Positions 53,524-62,581 of a DNA stretch of 64,000 nucleotides are shown here, one piece after another; the first letter of the stretch is position 1; each line of letters begins with the position of its first letter. This stretch comes from Archaeoglobaceae archaeon (GTDB lineage: Archaea; Halobacteriota; Archaeoglobi; Archaeoglobales; Archaeoglobaceae). Where the stretch lies: contig WAPX01000044.1 in the NCBI GenBank assembly GCA_015520485.1, forward strand, positions 1 to 64,000. Direction: 5' to 3'. Made by a program: the position numbers and the translations under genes. The notes under the pieces are model-generated. The model searched no databases, was not told the origin of the DNA, and saw nothing but the letters and a program-made list of their open reading frames with translations.

Positions 53524-54102
53524 ATGCAACCGCAACCAAATCCACTCTTATTCGTAACCCTGATAGTTACCGGTATTGTCGGATACTCCCACCCACCACC
53601 CGAGCTGTGCTCTTCAGGCATGGCACCGGTGAGGAGCATCCACGTAACCTACACGATATTTGGCCTTCTCATATTTACAGACGTTTTAGGGCTACTCATA
53701 AGGTGGGTTTTTGCTTTCGCACTCATAGCCGCCGGTATCATTGGAATGTTTTACCTGTCGAAGGTTGTCGAGTTTGATCTGGTCAGGGCAAAGGATGTGG
53801 TTCTCTACCTTGCAGTTGTTTACCTTCTCTGCAAAAACGTAACCATACCCTTCAGTAAAAGCCTCGAGTACCTCACAGTGATCGTGTCCATAGCCATAGT
53901 CGCTCTTTCAGCATACGTTATGTACAGGTTCAAGAGGTTGAAGGTAATCCCGATAATCGAAAGACCGGAGCTCTTCTCAATACAGTTCACGGTCATAGCT
54001 CTAACCGGGATTTACTACTACACTTCCTCTCTGATTGCGATTATCGTGGCAATGCTGGTCAGCATCTACGCTCTGAAGTCCATAGCCGAAATGGGCATTT
54101 AG
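53524..54102 (+). CDS. Polytopic membrane protein of unknown function
   Basis: The product has about 192 residues and six or more hydrophobic helices (for example PLLFVTLIVTGIVGYS, IFGLLIFTDVLGLLI, VVLYLAVVYLLC). A short loop HPPPELCSSGMAPVRSIH near the start holds the only notable polar motif. I take ATG 53524; an in-frame TTG at 53494 lies too close to the tRNA. I recognise no family. It stands between tRNA-Val and alanine dehydrogenase, and nothing in its context suggests a role. Confidence 0.6.
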   Translation: MQPQPNPLLFVTLIVTGIVGYSHPPPELCSSGMAPVRSIHVTYTIFGLLIFTDVLGLLIRWVFAFALIAAGIIGMFYLSKVVEFDLVRAKDVVLYLAVVYLLCKNVTIPFSKSLEYLTVIVSIAIVALSAYVMYRFKRLKVIPIIERPELFSIQFTVIALTGIYYYTSSLIAIIVAMLVSIYALKSIAEMGI

Positions 54103-54201
54103 GTTTTCTGTGCAATTACGGTTGTGCAACCATGCAACTGTTCAAAAGTCCACTTTCTCACATTACGAAAACAGCTTAAAGCATTATAGCGTTGGCTGTG
54201 C

Positions 54202-55191
54202 ATGCAGACGCTCGTGCTTACGGAGAGAGAAGTCAGGTCACTCCTCAAAATGAGAGATGCGATTGATGCTGTTGAGAGGGCTTTTATGCTTTACGCTAAA
54301 AAATCAGCCACTCAGGAGAGCGAAAAAGTTCAGATGCCACCAAAGGTTTACCTGAACTTCAGCAGAGGAGACCTGAGGGCAATGCCCGCTAGAGTTGGAA
54401 ACTACGCCGGGGTGAAGTGGGTAAATTCCCACCCGTTCAACAGAGAAAAGGGTTTGCCGACTGTAATGGCTCTCCTGATTCTAAACGACCCAGAAACGGG
54501 ATTTCCTCTTGCAGTCATGGATGCGACCTACCTCACCTCTGTCAGAACGGGTGCTGCCGGTGGAATTGCCGCCAGATACCTGGCGAGGAAGGACAGCAAA
54601 ACGTTTGGATTCGTAGGGTGTGGAACTCAGGCTTATCACCAGCTAAGTGCCTTAATGGAAGTCTTCGAAGTGGAAAGTGTCAAGGCGTACGACCTCAACC
54701 CATCCGCATCCAGTAAATTTGCCGAATACTGTTCGGAACTTGGAATTGATGCGAAAGTCTGCGATTGCAGGGAGGTTTGCAGGTGCGACGTTCTGACGAC
54801 TACTACTCCATCAACAGAAGCTGTTGTGAAGGGCTGCTGGATTGAACCAGGAACCCACATAAACGCAATAGGTGCTGATGCTCCGGGAAAGCAGGAACTT
54901 GATGAGAAAATACTGCTCAGAGCGAAAATAGTGGTTGATGATGTTGAACAGGCTGCTCACGGTGGCGAAATAAATACTGCCATATCAAAGGGTATTTTAA
55001 GTGTTGAGGATATATACGCGACAATAGGAGAAATCGTAGCCGGGATAAAACCTGGAAGAGGAAGTTATGACGAAATAACAGTTTTCGACTCTACCGGACT
55101 TGCAATACAGGATATAGCAACTGCCAGCATAGTTTTTGAAAGAGCCAAGGAGAGTAAAGCCGGAACATACGTTAAGTTTTTCAGCGATTGA
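54202..55191 (+). CDS. ala: Alanine dehydrogenase, ornithine cyclodeaminase/mu-crystallin family
   Basis: The 329-residue NAD-binding enzyme has LRAMPARVGNYAGVKWVNSHP with the conserved Arg and Lys, MDATYLTSVRTGAAGGIAARYLAR, the dinucleotide site FGFVGCGTQAYHQLSALM, and INAIGADAPGKQELD. Archaeoglobus fulgidus Ala of this family is an alanine dehydrogenase, and the sequence is close to that type. It interconverts alanine and pyruvate with NAD. A TATA-like GCATTATAGCG stands before the ATG, giving a short leader. Confidence 0.88.
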   Translation: MQTLVLTEREVRSLLKMRDAIDAVERAFMLYAKKSATQESEKVQMPPKVYLNFSRGDLRAMPARVGNYAGVKWVNSHPFNREKGLPTVMALLILNDPETGFPLAVMDATYLTSVRTGAAGGIAARYLARKDSKTFGFVGCGTQAYHQLSALMEVFEVESVKAYDLNPSASSKFAEYCSELGIDAKVCDCREVCRCDVLTTTTPSTEAVVKGCWIEPGTHINAIGADAPGKQELDEKILLRAKIVVDDVEQAAHGGEINTAISKGILSVEDIYATIGEIVAGIKPGRGSYDEITVFDSTGLAIQDIATASIVFERAKESKAGTYVKFFSD

Positions 55192-55214
55192 AACGTTAAA
55201 CATTCTTAGTAAAC

Positions 55215-56270
55215 ATGCCGGGATCGATTTACCTGCCCCTGCACGGTGGAAAAGCCCCTCACTGGTTGCTCAAGAGAATGAAAGGTCTCGCTCTTCCAGT
55301 GGTTAAGGTAATTATCGAAGAGTTTGGCGAAAGGGAGTTTTTCAACAGAATGGCTGATCCCGTGTTTTTTCAATCCTTTTCGAACGTTCTCGGTTTTGAC
55401 TGGAACTCTTCGGGCTCAACGACCGTGTTAACGGGTGTTCTCAAATCTGTTCTCAACGATATGGATTCAGGCGTGGACATAAGAGTTGCCGGTGGAAAGG
55501 GGAAGGAGGGTTTAAAGACGCCCGAGCACATAGTGAAGTTTGCAGACGAGCTCGGCATTTCAAGCAGGAACGCCGAAAGGCTCGTAAATGCGAGCAGGCT
55601 TGCGGCGAAAACGGACACGTCAGCTCTGCAGGACGGCTACGACATATACCACCACTGCGTTTTACTTTCGAAAAAACACTACGTTGTAATTCAGCAGGGC
55701 ATGAATCCGGCAACGAAGATGGCGAGGCGCTACCACTGGCAACCGGACTTTGCGCTGAGCTGCGAAGAGCAGCACTCCGGAATCGTTGCCGAGAAAAAGG
55801 AGCGAAGCATTTTAAACTTAACTTCAAGAGAGAGCAGGGAAAACAGGGAAACTTCACTTGACATTCTGAGGGACGGAACTTTCAAAAAAGACTACAGAAG
55901 GCTTTTGAGTCTGGTCAGATACAGAGAGGGCTTTTCTGTTCCGAGGAGAATAAACTGGAAAGCTGTGGAAATAGCATACAACCTGCAACCCTCTAACTTT
56001 GAAGAGCTGCTCCTCATCAGAGGAATCGGGAAGGGAGCGGTAAGAGCTCTGGCTCTGATATCAGACCTGATATACAACAGGGAGTACAGCAAGCAGGATC
56101 CTGCAAAGTACTGCTTTGCCGTAGGTGGAAAAGACGGCGTACCGTTTCCTGTTGACAGGCAGAGTTACGACGAAGTTGTGGAGTTCATGAGAGAGGTGGC
56201 GATGCAGGCAGAAATTTCAGATTTTGAAAAGAGAAACATTCTGAGGAGACTCGGTTCTGCCGTTATGTAG
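55215..56270 (+). CDS. DUF763 protein
   Basis: The 351-residue protein starts PGSIYLPLHGGKAPHWLLKRMKGLA, the DUF763 signature, and has NALRGFDWNSSG-like VLGFDWNSSGSTT. VAGGKG, EHIVKFADELGISSRNAERL, MNPATKMARRYHW and RESRENRE follow. A helix-hairpin-helix-like LLLIRGIGKGAVRALALISDLIY lies at about 270-292, which suggests contact with nucleic acid. DUF763 proteins are common in archaea and some bacteria and lack a tested function. It follows alanine dehydrogenase by 23 bases on the same strand. Confidence 0.88.
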   Translation: MPGSIYLPLHGGKAPHWLLKRMKGLALPVVKVIIEEFGEREFFNRMADPVFFQSFSNVLGFDWNSSGSTTVLTGVLKSVLNDMDSGVDIRVAGGKGKEGLKTPEHIVKFADELGISSRNAERLVNASRLAAKTDTSALQDGYDIYHHCVLLSKKHYVVIQQGMNPATKMARRYHWQPDFALSCEEQHSGIVAEKKERSILNLTSRESRENRETSLDILRDGTFKKDYRRLLSLVRYREGFSVPRRINWKAVEIAYNLQPSNFEELLLIRGIGKGAVRALALISDLIYNREYSKQDPAKYCFAVGGKDGVPFPVDRQSYDEVVEFMREVAMQAEISDFEKRNILRRLGSAVM

Positions 56271-56393
56271 TCGTTAGGTAACTATTGTTAATTACAAGTA
56301 ACCAAGCTAAATGTAAAAATTACCAATTAAACAAAACGTGCCGAAACCACAAATGACAGAACTTTTATCAACCCTTCAACTGGATTTTAAAGT

Positions 56394-57692
56394 ATGGGTA
56401 AATCCGAGACTCTGCTCGAGCTTGCAAGAAAAAACGAGCTGGATTTTGAGTGGATAAAAGAGGTTGCAAAAGCTGAGGGTGTTGAAGCTGAAAAACTCAT
56501 CAGGCTCATAGCTAAGGGAGAGGTGATAATACCAAAAAACGTTAGAAGAGACTCCGTTCCCAAGCCGATAGGCAGGTTCGTCAGCACAAAGGTTAACGCA
56601 AACGTCGGCACTTCAGCTGACTACGTTAACGTTGAGGAGGAGGTTGAGAAGGCAATCGTCGCTGAAAAGGCGGGAGCAGACTTTGTTATGGACCTGTCAA
56701 CAGCGGGAAATCTGGACAAGATAAGAAGAAAGATAATGAAAGCCGTTAATGTACCTTTCGGGACAGTTCCAATATATCAGGCCGCGAGAAAGGCTAAAGT
56801 CGTCGTGGATATGAGTGAGGACGACTTTTTCAGGGCTGTTGAAGTTCAAGCTAAGGATGGAGTTGACTTCATGACAATTCACGCTGGAGTTAACTGGGTG
56901 AGCGTTGAAAGGCTATTAAAAAGCAACAGGTTGCTTGGAGTTGTCAGCAGAGGAGGAGCCATAACAATAGGCTGGATGATTCACAACGAGAAGGAAAATC
57001 CGTACTACAAAAATTTTGACTACCTGCTCGAAATCCTGAAGGAGTACGATGTCGCCATAAGCCTTGGAGATGCTTTCAGGCCTGGGTGTATTCACGATTC
57101 GAGTGATAGAGCGAAGTACATGGAATTTATAATACTTGGAGAGCTTGTTGAAAAGTGCAGGGACGCGGGAGTTCAGGCGATGGTGGAGGGTCCGGGGCAC
57201 GTGCCAATAGACGAAATAGAGACTTCGGTCAAGGCTATGAAGTACGTCTGCAGGAACGCACCTCTGTACCTGCTGGGCCCTCTCGTTACAGACATAGCCG
57301 CCGGATACGACCACATAGCTGCTGCAATTGGAGGTGCTGTTGCAGGAATGTACGGAGCAGACCTGATATGCTACGTTACGCCCTCCGAACACTTAGCACT
57401 TCCAACTGTTGAGGACGTGAGAGATGGCGTAATAGCTGCAAGGATTGCCGCTCACGCTGCAGACCTCGTTAAGGAGGGGCAGAGAGAGAGGGCAAGAGCT
57501 GTGGACTACGAGATGAGCCTTGCAAGAAAGAACTTCGACTGGGAAAAACAGTTCTCCCTGTCCATAGACCCGGAAAAAGCGAGAAAAATATGGGAACGAA
57601 GAAAATCCAAAAGTGAAGCTTGCAGCATGTGTGGAGACATGTGTGCGATAAAGATAGTCAAGGAGGCGCTGGACAAAAGCAAGTACAAATAG
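56394..57692 (+). CDS. thiC: Phosphomethylpyrimidine synthase ThiC
   Basis: The 432-residue radical SAM enzyme has [49 protein letters not shown] and [50 protein letters not shown] and the C-terminal cluster motif [11 protein letters not shown] complete it. It converts aminoimidazole ribotide to the pyrimidine of thiamine. I see no TPP riboswitch in the 123 bases upstream. An AACTTTTATCAACCC box lies about 30 bases before the ATG. Confidence 0.95.
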   Translation: MGKSETLLELARKNELDFEWIKEVAKAEGVEAEKLIRLIAKGEVIIPKNVRRDSVPKPIGRFVSTKVNANVGTSADYVNVEEEVEKAIVAEKAGADFVMDLSTAGNLDKIRRKIMKAVNVPFGTVPIYQAARKAKVVVDMSEDDFFRAVEVQAKDGVDFMTIHAGVNWVSVERLLKSNRLLGVVSRGGAITIGWMIHNEKENPYYKNFDYLLEILKEYDVAISLGDAFRPGCIHDSSDRAKYMEFIILGELVEKCRDAGVQAMVEGPGHVPIDEIETSVKAMKYVCRNAPLYLLGPLVTDIAAGYDHIAAAIGGAVAGMYGADLICYVTPSEHLALPTVEDVRDGVIAARIAAHAADLVKEGQRERARAVDYEMSLARKNFDWEKQFSLSIDPEKARKIWERRKSKSEACSMCGDMCAIKIVKEALDKSKYK

Positions 57693-57749
57693 CTTTAAAA
57701 ATGTCTTTGAGAACGTTTTAAAATGTAACCCCTTCAGGTTTAAAAAAGC

Positions 57750-58226
57750 ATGAAGTACTGGTGGCTCGTTGAGAAGAGCTTTCTGGACATCACAGACTTT
57801 CACCTTCCGGAGTTTGGATTTCATTTCTTCCACACGTACGTGCCCGTGTGGCTTCTCGTAATTTCAGCTGTGCTGTTCTCAGCATACATAGCGAGGAAGG
57901 GTGTAAAAAGACTGATCAGAGCAATTTTTCTAACGTTGTTTGCCTATACCGTTTTGTTCTCCATAGTCGTTCTGCTCATACTTCTGAAAGTAATTCCCGC
58001 GAGCTGCGAAGTGAACCCACCGGTAGTTATCGTGAACATGTTCACGGTTTCGGCTGTAGCAGCATTTCTCGCATTTTCAACAGTCTTTGGAGTTCTTGAG
58101 CTGCTCGTTGACGTGATTCCAAAGTTTCTGATTGCTTCTGGATGTACCGGCAACATCCCTCTCATTTCGATAGCTCTGACGGCAATTCTGGCAATTGCCG
58201 GTTTTGTGCTTGCAGTTCTGAGCTGA
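57750..58226 (+). CDS. Small polytopic membrane protein of unknown function
   Basis: The 158-residue protein has an N-terminal soluble or re-entrant part (WWLVEKSFLDITDFHLPEFGFHFFH) and four transmembrane helices. The aromatic and His-rich start (FHLPEFGFHFFHTY) is similar in feel to heme- or quinone-binding membrane proteins, but no motif is decisive. It is 58 bases after thiC and six bases before the M50-like gene, so the latter two are a pair. Family not recognised. Confidence 0.6.
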   Translation: MKYWWLVEKSFLDITDFHLPEFGFHFFHTYVPVWLLVISAVLFSAYIARKGVKRLIRAIFLTLFAYTVLFSIVVLLILLKVIPASCEVNPPVVIVNMFTVSAVAAFLAFSTVFGVLELLVDVIPKFLIASGCTGNIPLISIALTAILAIAGFVLAVLS

Positions 58227-58231
58227 TTTCT

Positions 58232-58744
58232 ATGACTGCGCACAGACCCAGATACCCCTTGCATAGAGTTAATGCGGTATCCACTGCAATCCTCGCTCTC
58301 ACGCTGTTATTGGCAAAACTGTCGTGCAGCTTTACCATGCCTTTATCACTAACGCTTCTCGTTATTTGCTGGTTTTTAATACTTTACTTCTCTCACTGCC
58401 TTGCTCATTACGTTACCGGCCGTTTGCTCGGAATAAAGTTCAGGTACTACACTCTTTCACCCACGATGCTCTCCAGAAGTTTTCCTTTCCTCAGGCGTTT
58501 CAGTGTCTTCCTCACCCTCAGGCTCGCTGAAAAGCCAGAGGGGTGGCGGGGATTCGTCATGTTCACTTCAGGGGCTTTAGCCTCCATGCTTTTTCCCCTG
58601 CTGGTTGTTTACATTTCGAGGTGCAACCCGTTAGCCTTCAGGTTTCTCTTGTCTATAACTCTGTTCAACATTATCTTTACCGGCTACTTCAGCTCCAAGC
58701 AGGGGTGCATATCCAAGGGTTTGAAGTGTTTGAAACGACGCTAG
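58232..58744 (+). CDS. M50/site-2 protease-like membrane protein lacking the catalytic Glu
   Basis: The product has 170 residues from ATG 58232 and about five hydrophobic helices. FSHCLAHYVTGRLLGIKFRYYTLSP at 53-77 aligns in pattern with the HExxHxxxARLLGI segment of M50 proteases. However, the catalytic Glu is Cys (HCLAH, 55-59). The second metal motif (NPxPxxxLDG) is absent. It may be an inactive M50 homologue or an unrelated protein with a chance match. The tail GCISKGLKCLKRR is basic. It directly follows the 57750 membrane protein by five bases. Confidence 0.55.
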   Translation: MTAHRPRYPLHRVNAVSTAILALTLLLAKLSCSFTMPLSLTLLVICWFLILYFSHCLAHYVTGRLLGIKFRYYTLSPTMLSRSFPFLRRFSVFLTLRLAEKPEGWRGFVMFTSGALASMLFPLLVVYISRCNPLAFRFLLSITLFNIIFTGYFSSKQGCISKGLKCLKRR

Positions 58745-58806
58745 TTTGTTTATTTTTTAAACAAAAATGTTATCAATAGTTTAGTACATAATTGCAATTT
58801 CGAGGG

Positions 58807-59139
58807 ATGAAAATGTTTGATGTTGCCAGGCTCGGCATGTTTTTTGGGAGGCTTGTTAAGGAAGAAGATGGACTTGCAGGGCTCAAAAAAGGGCTTGAAA
58901 AGTTTTTTAACTCAGTAAAAGATTTTGGATACGACTTTCATTTTCAGGCTGAAATTAAGGGCGACAAAATTTTAACAGTAAGCAAATGTTCTGTGCATAC
59001 ATACTTTCCAAAATGGTGCGAGCACAACTGCATAATATTTCTCGAGGGATTTGCAGGAGTTTTTGAAGAAGTAAAAGTTAAGAGGATTTCCAGACAGCCG
59101 GAGAATGAATTTTGCATGTTTGAGTTAAGCAAATATTAG
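58807..59139 (+). CDS. Small protein with a V4R-like metal or ligand-binding segment
   Basis: The 110-residue product has a helical N-terminus and then LTVSKCSVHTYFPKWCEHNCIIFLEGFAGVFEEVKVKRI...CMFEL. The Cys/His series followed by the glycine-rich helix and a late Cys resembles the C-terminal part of 4-vinyl reductase (V4R) domains, which bind small hydrophobic ligands or metals. Start ATG 58807 is chosen over the in-frame ATG 58792 because GAGGGATG lies just ahead. It is 29 bases before the B12-radical SAM gene and probably co-transcribed with it. Confidence 0.55.
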   Translation: MKMFDVARLGMFFGRLVKEEDGLAGLKKGLEKFFNSVKDFGYDFHFQAEIKGDKILTVSKCSVHTYFPKWCEHNCIIFLEGFAGVFEEVKVKRISRQPENEFCMFELSKY

Positions 59140-59168
59140 GTGAACTCTTAAAATTTCAGGGTGAGAAT

Positions 59169-60539
59169 GTGGATAATACAGTAGTCTTAGTCAACCCCAA
59201 TGCAAATGTAGAAGTGATGAAAAGACTTGACATAACAACTCCTCCTCTTGGTCTCGGATACTTAGCATCTGTGTTGAGAAAAGAAGGGTTTAAAGTTAAA
59301 ATAATAGACGATGCAGTTGAAAAACTTGGATTGAATAAACTTTTAAATAAAGTAAAAAACGCTTTAATTGTTGGCATAACCTCCACAACTCCAACTTTTA
59401 ACGCTGCTCTGAAATATGCTCAAAAAATAAAAAACAGATTTCCAGAAATTTTTGTTGTTCTTGGTGGCGTTCACGTAACTTTCATGCCCTACGATGCACT
59501 GAAACACGAGTTCGTCGATGCTGTATGCACTGGAGAAGGAGAGCACACGCTAAGAGAGGTAGCGGAAAGAGTTGAGCGTGGAAAAACTCTTGAAGGTGTT
59601 AAAGGTTTAATCTACAAAGAGGATGGAAAAATAATAGACAACGGAAAAAGAGAGCCAATACGGGATCTCGACTCTCTACCCTTCCCCGCTTACGACCTGA
59701 TGCCTCTTGACAGGTACACCGTTCTCGGACACAGAATGGAACACTTTCCGATGATTAGCTCCCGGGGCTGCCCTTTTGGTTGCAGGTACTGTTCATCTTC
59801 ACTTTTTATGGGAAGAAAATTCAGGGCGAGAAGCGCCGAAAACGTCGTGGATGAGGTAGAGTGGCTTGTTAACGAGTTTAAGGCACAGTACATAGCGTTC
59901 AGCGACGATACTTTCACTTTAAACAGGAAAAGGGTTGAAGAAATATGCAGAGAACTCATAAACAGAGGAATCGAGGTAGAATGGAGCTGTTCTTCCAGAG
60001 TGGACACGATCAACAGAAGTATCCTCGAAAAGATGAAAAGAGCCGGGTGCTCGGCGATATACTACGGTGTTGAATCAGCAAGCCCAGCAATTCTCAGGTA
60101 TTACAGGAAAAAAATAAATCTGGACATGGTGGAAAAAGCTGTAAAGCTGACGAAAGAATTTGGAATAATGACTATATGCTCTTTTATAATTGGTTCTCCA
60201 TACGAAACCAAGGAGGACATGAAAGCTACACTGAGGTTTGCCTTGAAACTTGATCCGGATTACGCGCAGTTCTCAATTTTAACTCCTTATCCGGGAACGG
60301 AAATATACGAGGAAGCAAAAGAAAAAGGTCTGCTTCTGAGCACGAACTTCGATGACTATACAGCGGGAAAACCAGTCCTGAGAAATATTTACATGTCTCC
60401 GGAAGAAATATCCAGATTCCTGAAGTACTGTTACCTGCGTTTTTATCTGAGACCGAAGTTTATTCTGAGAGAGTTAAGGAGGGGAAACTTCAAAGTAGCT
60501 CTGGAAGTTTTGCGCAGAGCTCTCAAAAAAGAGAGCTAA
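59169..60539 (+). CDS. Cobalamin-binding radical SAM protein
   Basis: The 456-residue protein has an N-terminal B12-binding Rossmann domain (about 1-140; PPLGLGYLASVLRKEGFKVKI, GGVHVTFMP). The radical SAM cluster Cys 201, 205 and 208 are in SSRGCPFGCRYCSS. FSDDTFTLNRKRVEEIC, CSSRVDTINRSILEKMKRAGC and YYGVESASPAIL follow, typical of the B12-dependent class B radical SAM enzymes. Such enzymes methylate or rearrange unactivated carbons, for example in lipid or hopanoid-like chemistry; the substrate is unknown. The start is GTG 59169. Confidence 0.87.
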   Translation: MDNTVVLVNPNANVEVMKRLDITTPPLGLGYLASVLRKEGFKVKIIDDAVEKLGLNKLLNKVKNALIVGITSTTPTFNAALKYAQKIKNRFPEIFVVLGGVHVTFMPYDALKHEFVDAVCTGEGEHTLREVAERVERGKTLEGVKGLIYKEDGKIIDNGKREPIRDLDSLPFPAYDLMPLDRYTVLGHRMEHFPMISSRGCPFGCRYCSSSLFMGRKFRARSAENVVDEVEWLVNEFKAQYIAFSDDTFTLNRKRVEEICRELINRGIEVEWSCSSRVDTINRSILEKMKRAGCSAIYYGVESASPAILRYYRKKINLDMVEKAVKLTKEFGIMTICSFIIGSPYETKEDMKATLRFALKLDPDYAQFSILTPYPGTEIYEEAKEKGLLLSTNFDDYTAGKPVLRNIYMSPEEISRFLKYCYLRFYLRPKFILRELRRGNFKVALEVLRRALKKES

Positions 60540-60731
60540 ATAAAACGTTATATTTTTTATTATTCTTTTACCCAGCGTTTGTTTATAATTTAAACGAAAG
60601 ATTCAAGTATTAATTTAATAATACACTAATTACTGAGATGCCGTATAGTTTTTAGCTATTTAACAGCTGATGAGGAGCTAATCATCTGTGTTTAAGTATT
60701 TCTGGGTTAAAAAAGGAATGGGGTGTCATAA

Positions 60732-61196
60732 ATGAAAAAAGTGGTAGGAAAAATTCTATACGCAACTGACTTCTCATCACAATCCGAAAAAGCTGCAGAT
60801 TTCGTAAAAGCTCTTAAACCTGTATGTAATAAAGTTGTAGTTCTTCATGTGGTGGACAGGGCAACCCTTGAGGCTTACGAGGACGCCATGCTGTGGTCTG
60901 GAAAGTTTGAAAGTCGTGATAAGCTTGTGGAAATGTTAACAAAAAAAGCTGAAAGTAAACTGCGGAAAATTGCTGAAAAATTTGAAAACGAGAGTTTTGA
61001 GGTCGAATTGAGTGTGGAACTTGGGAAACCATGGAGAGTCATTCTCAATATTGCCGGGAGAGAGAAAGTGGATCTGATCGTTATTGGCTCTCACGGGTGT
61101 TCTCAAAACTCTCTATGTGATCTGGAAGCTGTGATTGGTTCAACTGCTGAAAAAGTTGTAAGACACTCGAATTTGCCGGTGGTGGTGGTAAAGTGA
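60732..61196 (+). CDS. Universal stress protein UspA family
   Basis: The 154-residue protein has KILYATDFSSQSEKAADFVKAL at the start. The ATP-binding tail is IVIGSHGCSQNSLCDLEAVIGSTAEKVVRHSNLPVVVV (G-x2-G-x9-G-S/T pattern, with an inserted LCDLE). It overlaps the transporter gene that follows by four bases. USP proteins often accompany transporters and may sense ATP or stress for them. A TGTTTAAGTATTTCTG element at about 60688 could be the promoter, giving a leader of some 15-20 bases. Confidence 0.9.
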   Translation: MKKVVGKILYATDFSSQSEKAADFVKALKPVCNKVVVLHVVDRATLEAYEDAMLWSGKFESRDKLVEMLTKKAESKLRKIAEKFENESFEVELSVELGKPWRVILNIAGREKVDLIVIGSHGCSQNSLCDLEAVIGSTAEKVVRHSNLPVVVVK

Positions 61197-62176
61197 AGAA
61201 AAAACTCATTAGATTAAACGTATTCTTCAGAAAGTACATGACTCTGTGGGTCTTTCTTTCCATTTTTCTGGGACTTGTACTGGGATACACATTTAGATTA
61301 AAGTTAAATTTTTTAATTTTACCACTTGTATTCTTAATGATATATGTTATGATAGTACCAACACCGTTCTCACTTTTTGCTCGTGTTTTCATGTCGCCGA
61401 AGGAAATAATTCTCGGTCTGGTAAACATACTGATAGTGGCTCCACTTGTAGCCTTTGCGATTTCCTCTGCGTTACTTGCGAATAATTTTACGACGGCTGG
61501 ATTCACTCTTGCAGGAGCAGTACCTCCCGGAGGTATGAATGCCGCATGGACGGGTCTTCTTGGTGGAAACGTTCCTCTGGCTATAGTTCTTCAGGCCATC
61601 ACTCTAATAATTTCTGTTATTCAGGTACCGTACACGCTGAAAATACTCGTCGGAACTTACGTCAGCGTGCCCGTAAACCTGCTTATGAGGAGTCTTGCCG
61701 TGCTCGTTTTTCTGCCATTGACTGCGGGTTTCCTTACAAGAGAGATGGCAATAAGAGGTGGTAAGGAAAATTTGATAGAGGACCTTCGTCCACTATTTCC
61801 GGTACTTTCCGGACTTGCCGCTCTTGCCGTCGTGTTTATAGCTGCTTCCCTTCAGGCGAAAAAAATAGTTTCAAATCCAGCTTTTATTTCACACACAGTT
61901 GTTGTTGCGCTGCTGTACTACGCCATACTCTTTGTTACGGGAACAGTCATATCCAGACTTGCGAAGCTGAATTACGAGAACGCCATACCAGTTGTGTATG
62001 GTGGTGCAACCAAGAACCTCTCTATAGCAATAGCCCTTGCTGTATCTGCCTTTCACAACTCCGGAGTTATTTTAGCCATAATCGCATGCTTTATGGTTCA
62101 GATGCCGATGGCGAGTGTGTTTTTCAGAATACTACCGAAAATACTGGCTGCAAAAGACAGACAGCAAGATTTGTAA
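61193..62176 (+). CDS. Bile acid/arsenite-type (SBF/BASS) transporter
   Basis: The 327-residue membrane protein has ten hydrophobic helices. AGAVPPGGMNAAWTGLLGGNVPLAIVLQAITLI is the first crossover motif, and PVVYGGATKNLSIAIALAVSAF is the second. Both are typical of the SBF/BASS family, which includes bile acid:Na+ symporters and ACR3 arsenite exporters. The second motif is closer to ACR3-like proteins, but the Cys typical of ACR3 is not evident. It is coupled with the UspA gene by a four-base overlap (GTGA). The cargo is uncertain. Confidence 0.85.
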   Translation: MKKKLIRLNVFFRKYMTLWVFLSIFLGLVLGYTFRLKLNFLILPLVFLMIYVMIVPTPFSLFARVFMSPKEIILGLVNILIVAPLVAFAISSALLANNFTTAGFTLAGAVPPGGMNAAWTGLLGGNVPLAIVLQAITLIISVIQVPYTLKILVGTYVSVPVNLLMRSLAVLVFLPLTAGFLTREMAIRGGKENLIEDLRPLFPVLSGLAALAVVFIAASLQAKKIVSNPAFISHTVVVALLYYAILFVTGTVISRLAKLNYENAIPVVYGGATKNLSIAIALAVSAFHNSGVILAIIACFMVQMPMASVFFRILPKILAAKDRQQDL

Positions 62177-62208
62177 AAATTCACCAAAATATTTATATTA
62201 CTCACAGC

Positions 62209-62235
62209 AATATTCAAGTCAATGACTTGAATATT
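62209..62235 (+). promoter_or_regulatory. Perfect 27-bp palindromic operator
   Basis: AATATTCAAGTCA at 62209-62221 is followed by one A and its exact reverse complement TGACTTGAATATT at 62223-62235. It begins about 10 bases after the TATA box AATATTTATATTA (62188-62200). It therefore overlaps the expected transcription start of the ArsR-ABC operon. Its position and symmetry fit an operator for the dimeric ArsR protein encoded just downstream (autoregulation). Confidence 0.7.
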
Positions 62236-62248
62236 CGAGGTGCTTAAC

Positions 62249-62581
62249 GTGTGCATGCATAGAGACGGAGCTGGCAGCGAGAACTTCAGGAGGTTCAGGA
62301 AAATAGTGAGAGCTCTTCACTGCCCGACCCGGTGGCTGATAATAGAGTGCCTCAAGGATAGAGAGATGAGCACGAGAGAACTGCTGGACTGCCTGCTCGA
62401 AAAAGAGAAGGTAACGATGACTGCTCTGTACTACCATCTGTCCGAGCTGAAAAACGCCGGAATAGTCGAAATATCCGGTTATATGGAAGAAAAGGGTGGA
62501 GCTCCGCAAAAGGTCTGGAGGCTCAAGCTGAAAAAAGTGGAAATACCGCTGGTGGATGATGATGAGGGCGATAGAAGCTGA
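62249..62581 (+). CDS. ArsR-family winged-helix regulator
   Basis: The product has about 110 residues. The winged helix is VRALHCPTRWLIIECLKDREMSTRELLDCLL with recognition helix KVTMTALYYHLSELKNAGIVEIS, then wing EEKGGAPQKVWRLK. An N-terminal CMHRD might bind metal but is not a classical CVC motif. I choose GTG 62249, which has GAGGTG six bases ahead; ATG 62255 and GTG 62240 are alternatives. It overlaps the ABC ATPase by 26 bases and is the likely repressor of the operon through the 27-bp palindrome. Confidence 0.88.
   Translation: MCMHRDGAGSENFRRFRKIVRALHCPTRWLIIECLKDREMSTRELLDCLLEKEKVTMTALYYHLSELKNAGIVEISGYMEEKGGAPQKVWRLKLKKVEIPLVDDDEGDRS

Noticed and set aside
56271-56393. Possible TPP riboswitch in front of thiC
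   Set aside because: No THI-box consensus (CTGAGA ... ACCTGATCTGG) is present in the 123-base gap.
60660-60695. C/D-box-like sequence (CTGATGAGGAGCTAATCATC)
   Set aside because: The C box would need a purine before TGATGA, and no well-placed D and D' boxes with guide spacing follow.
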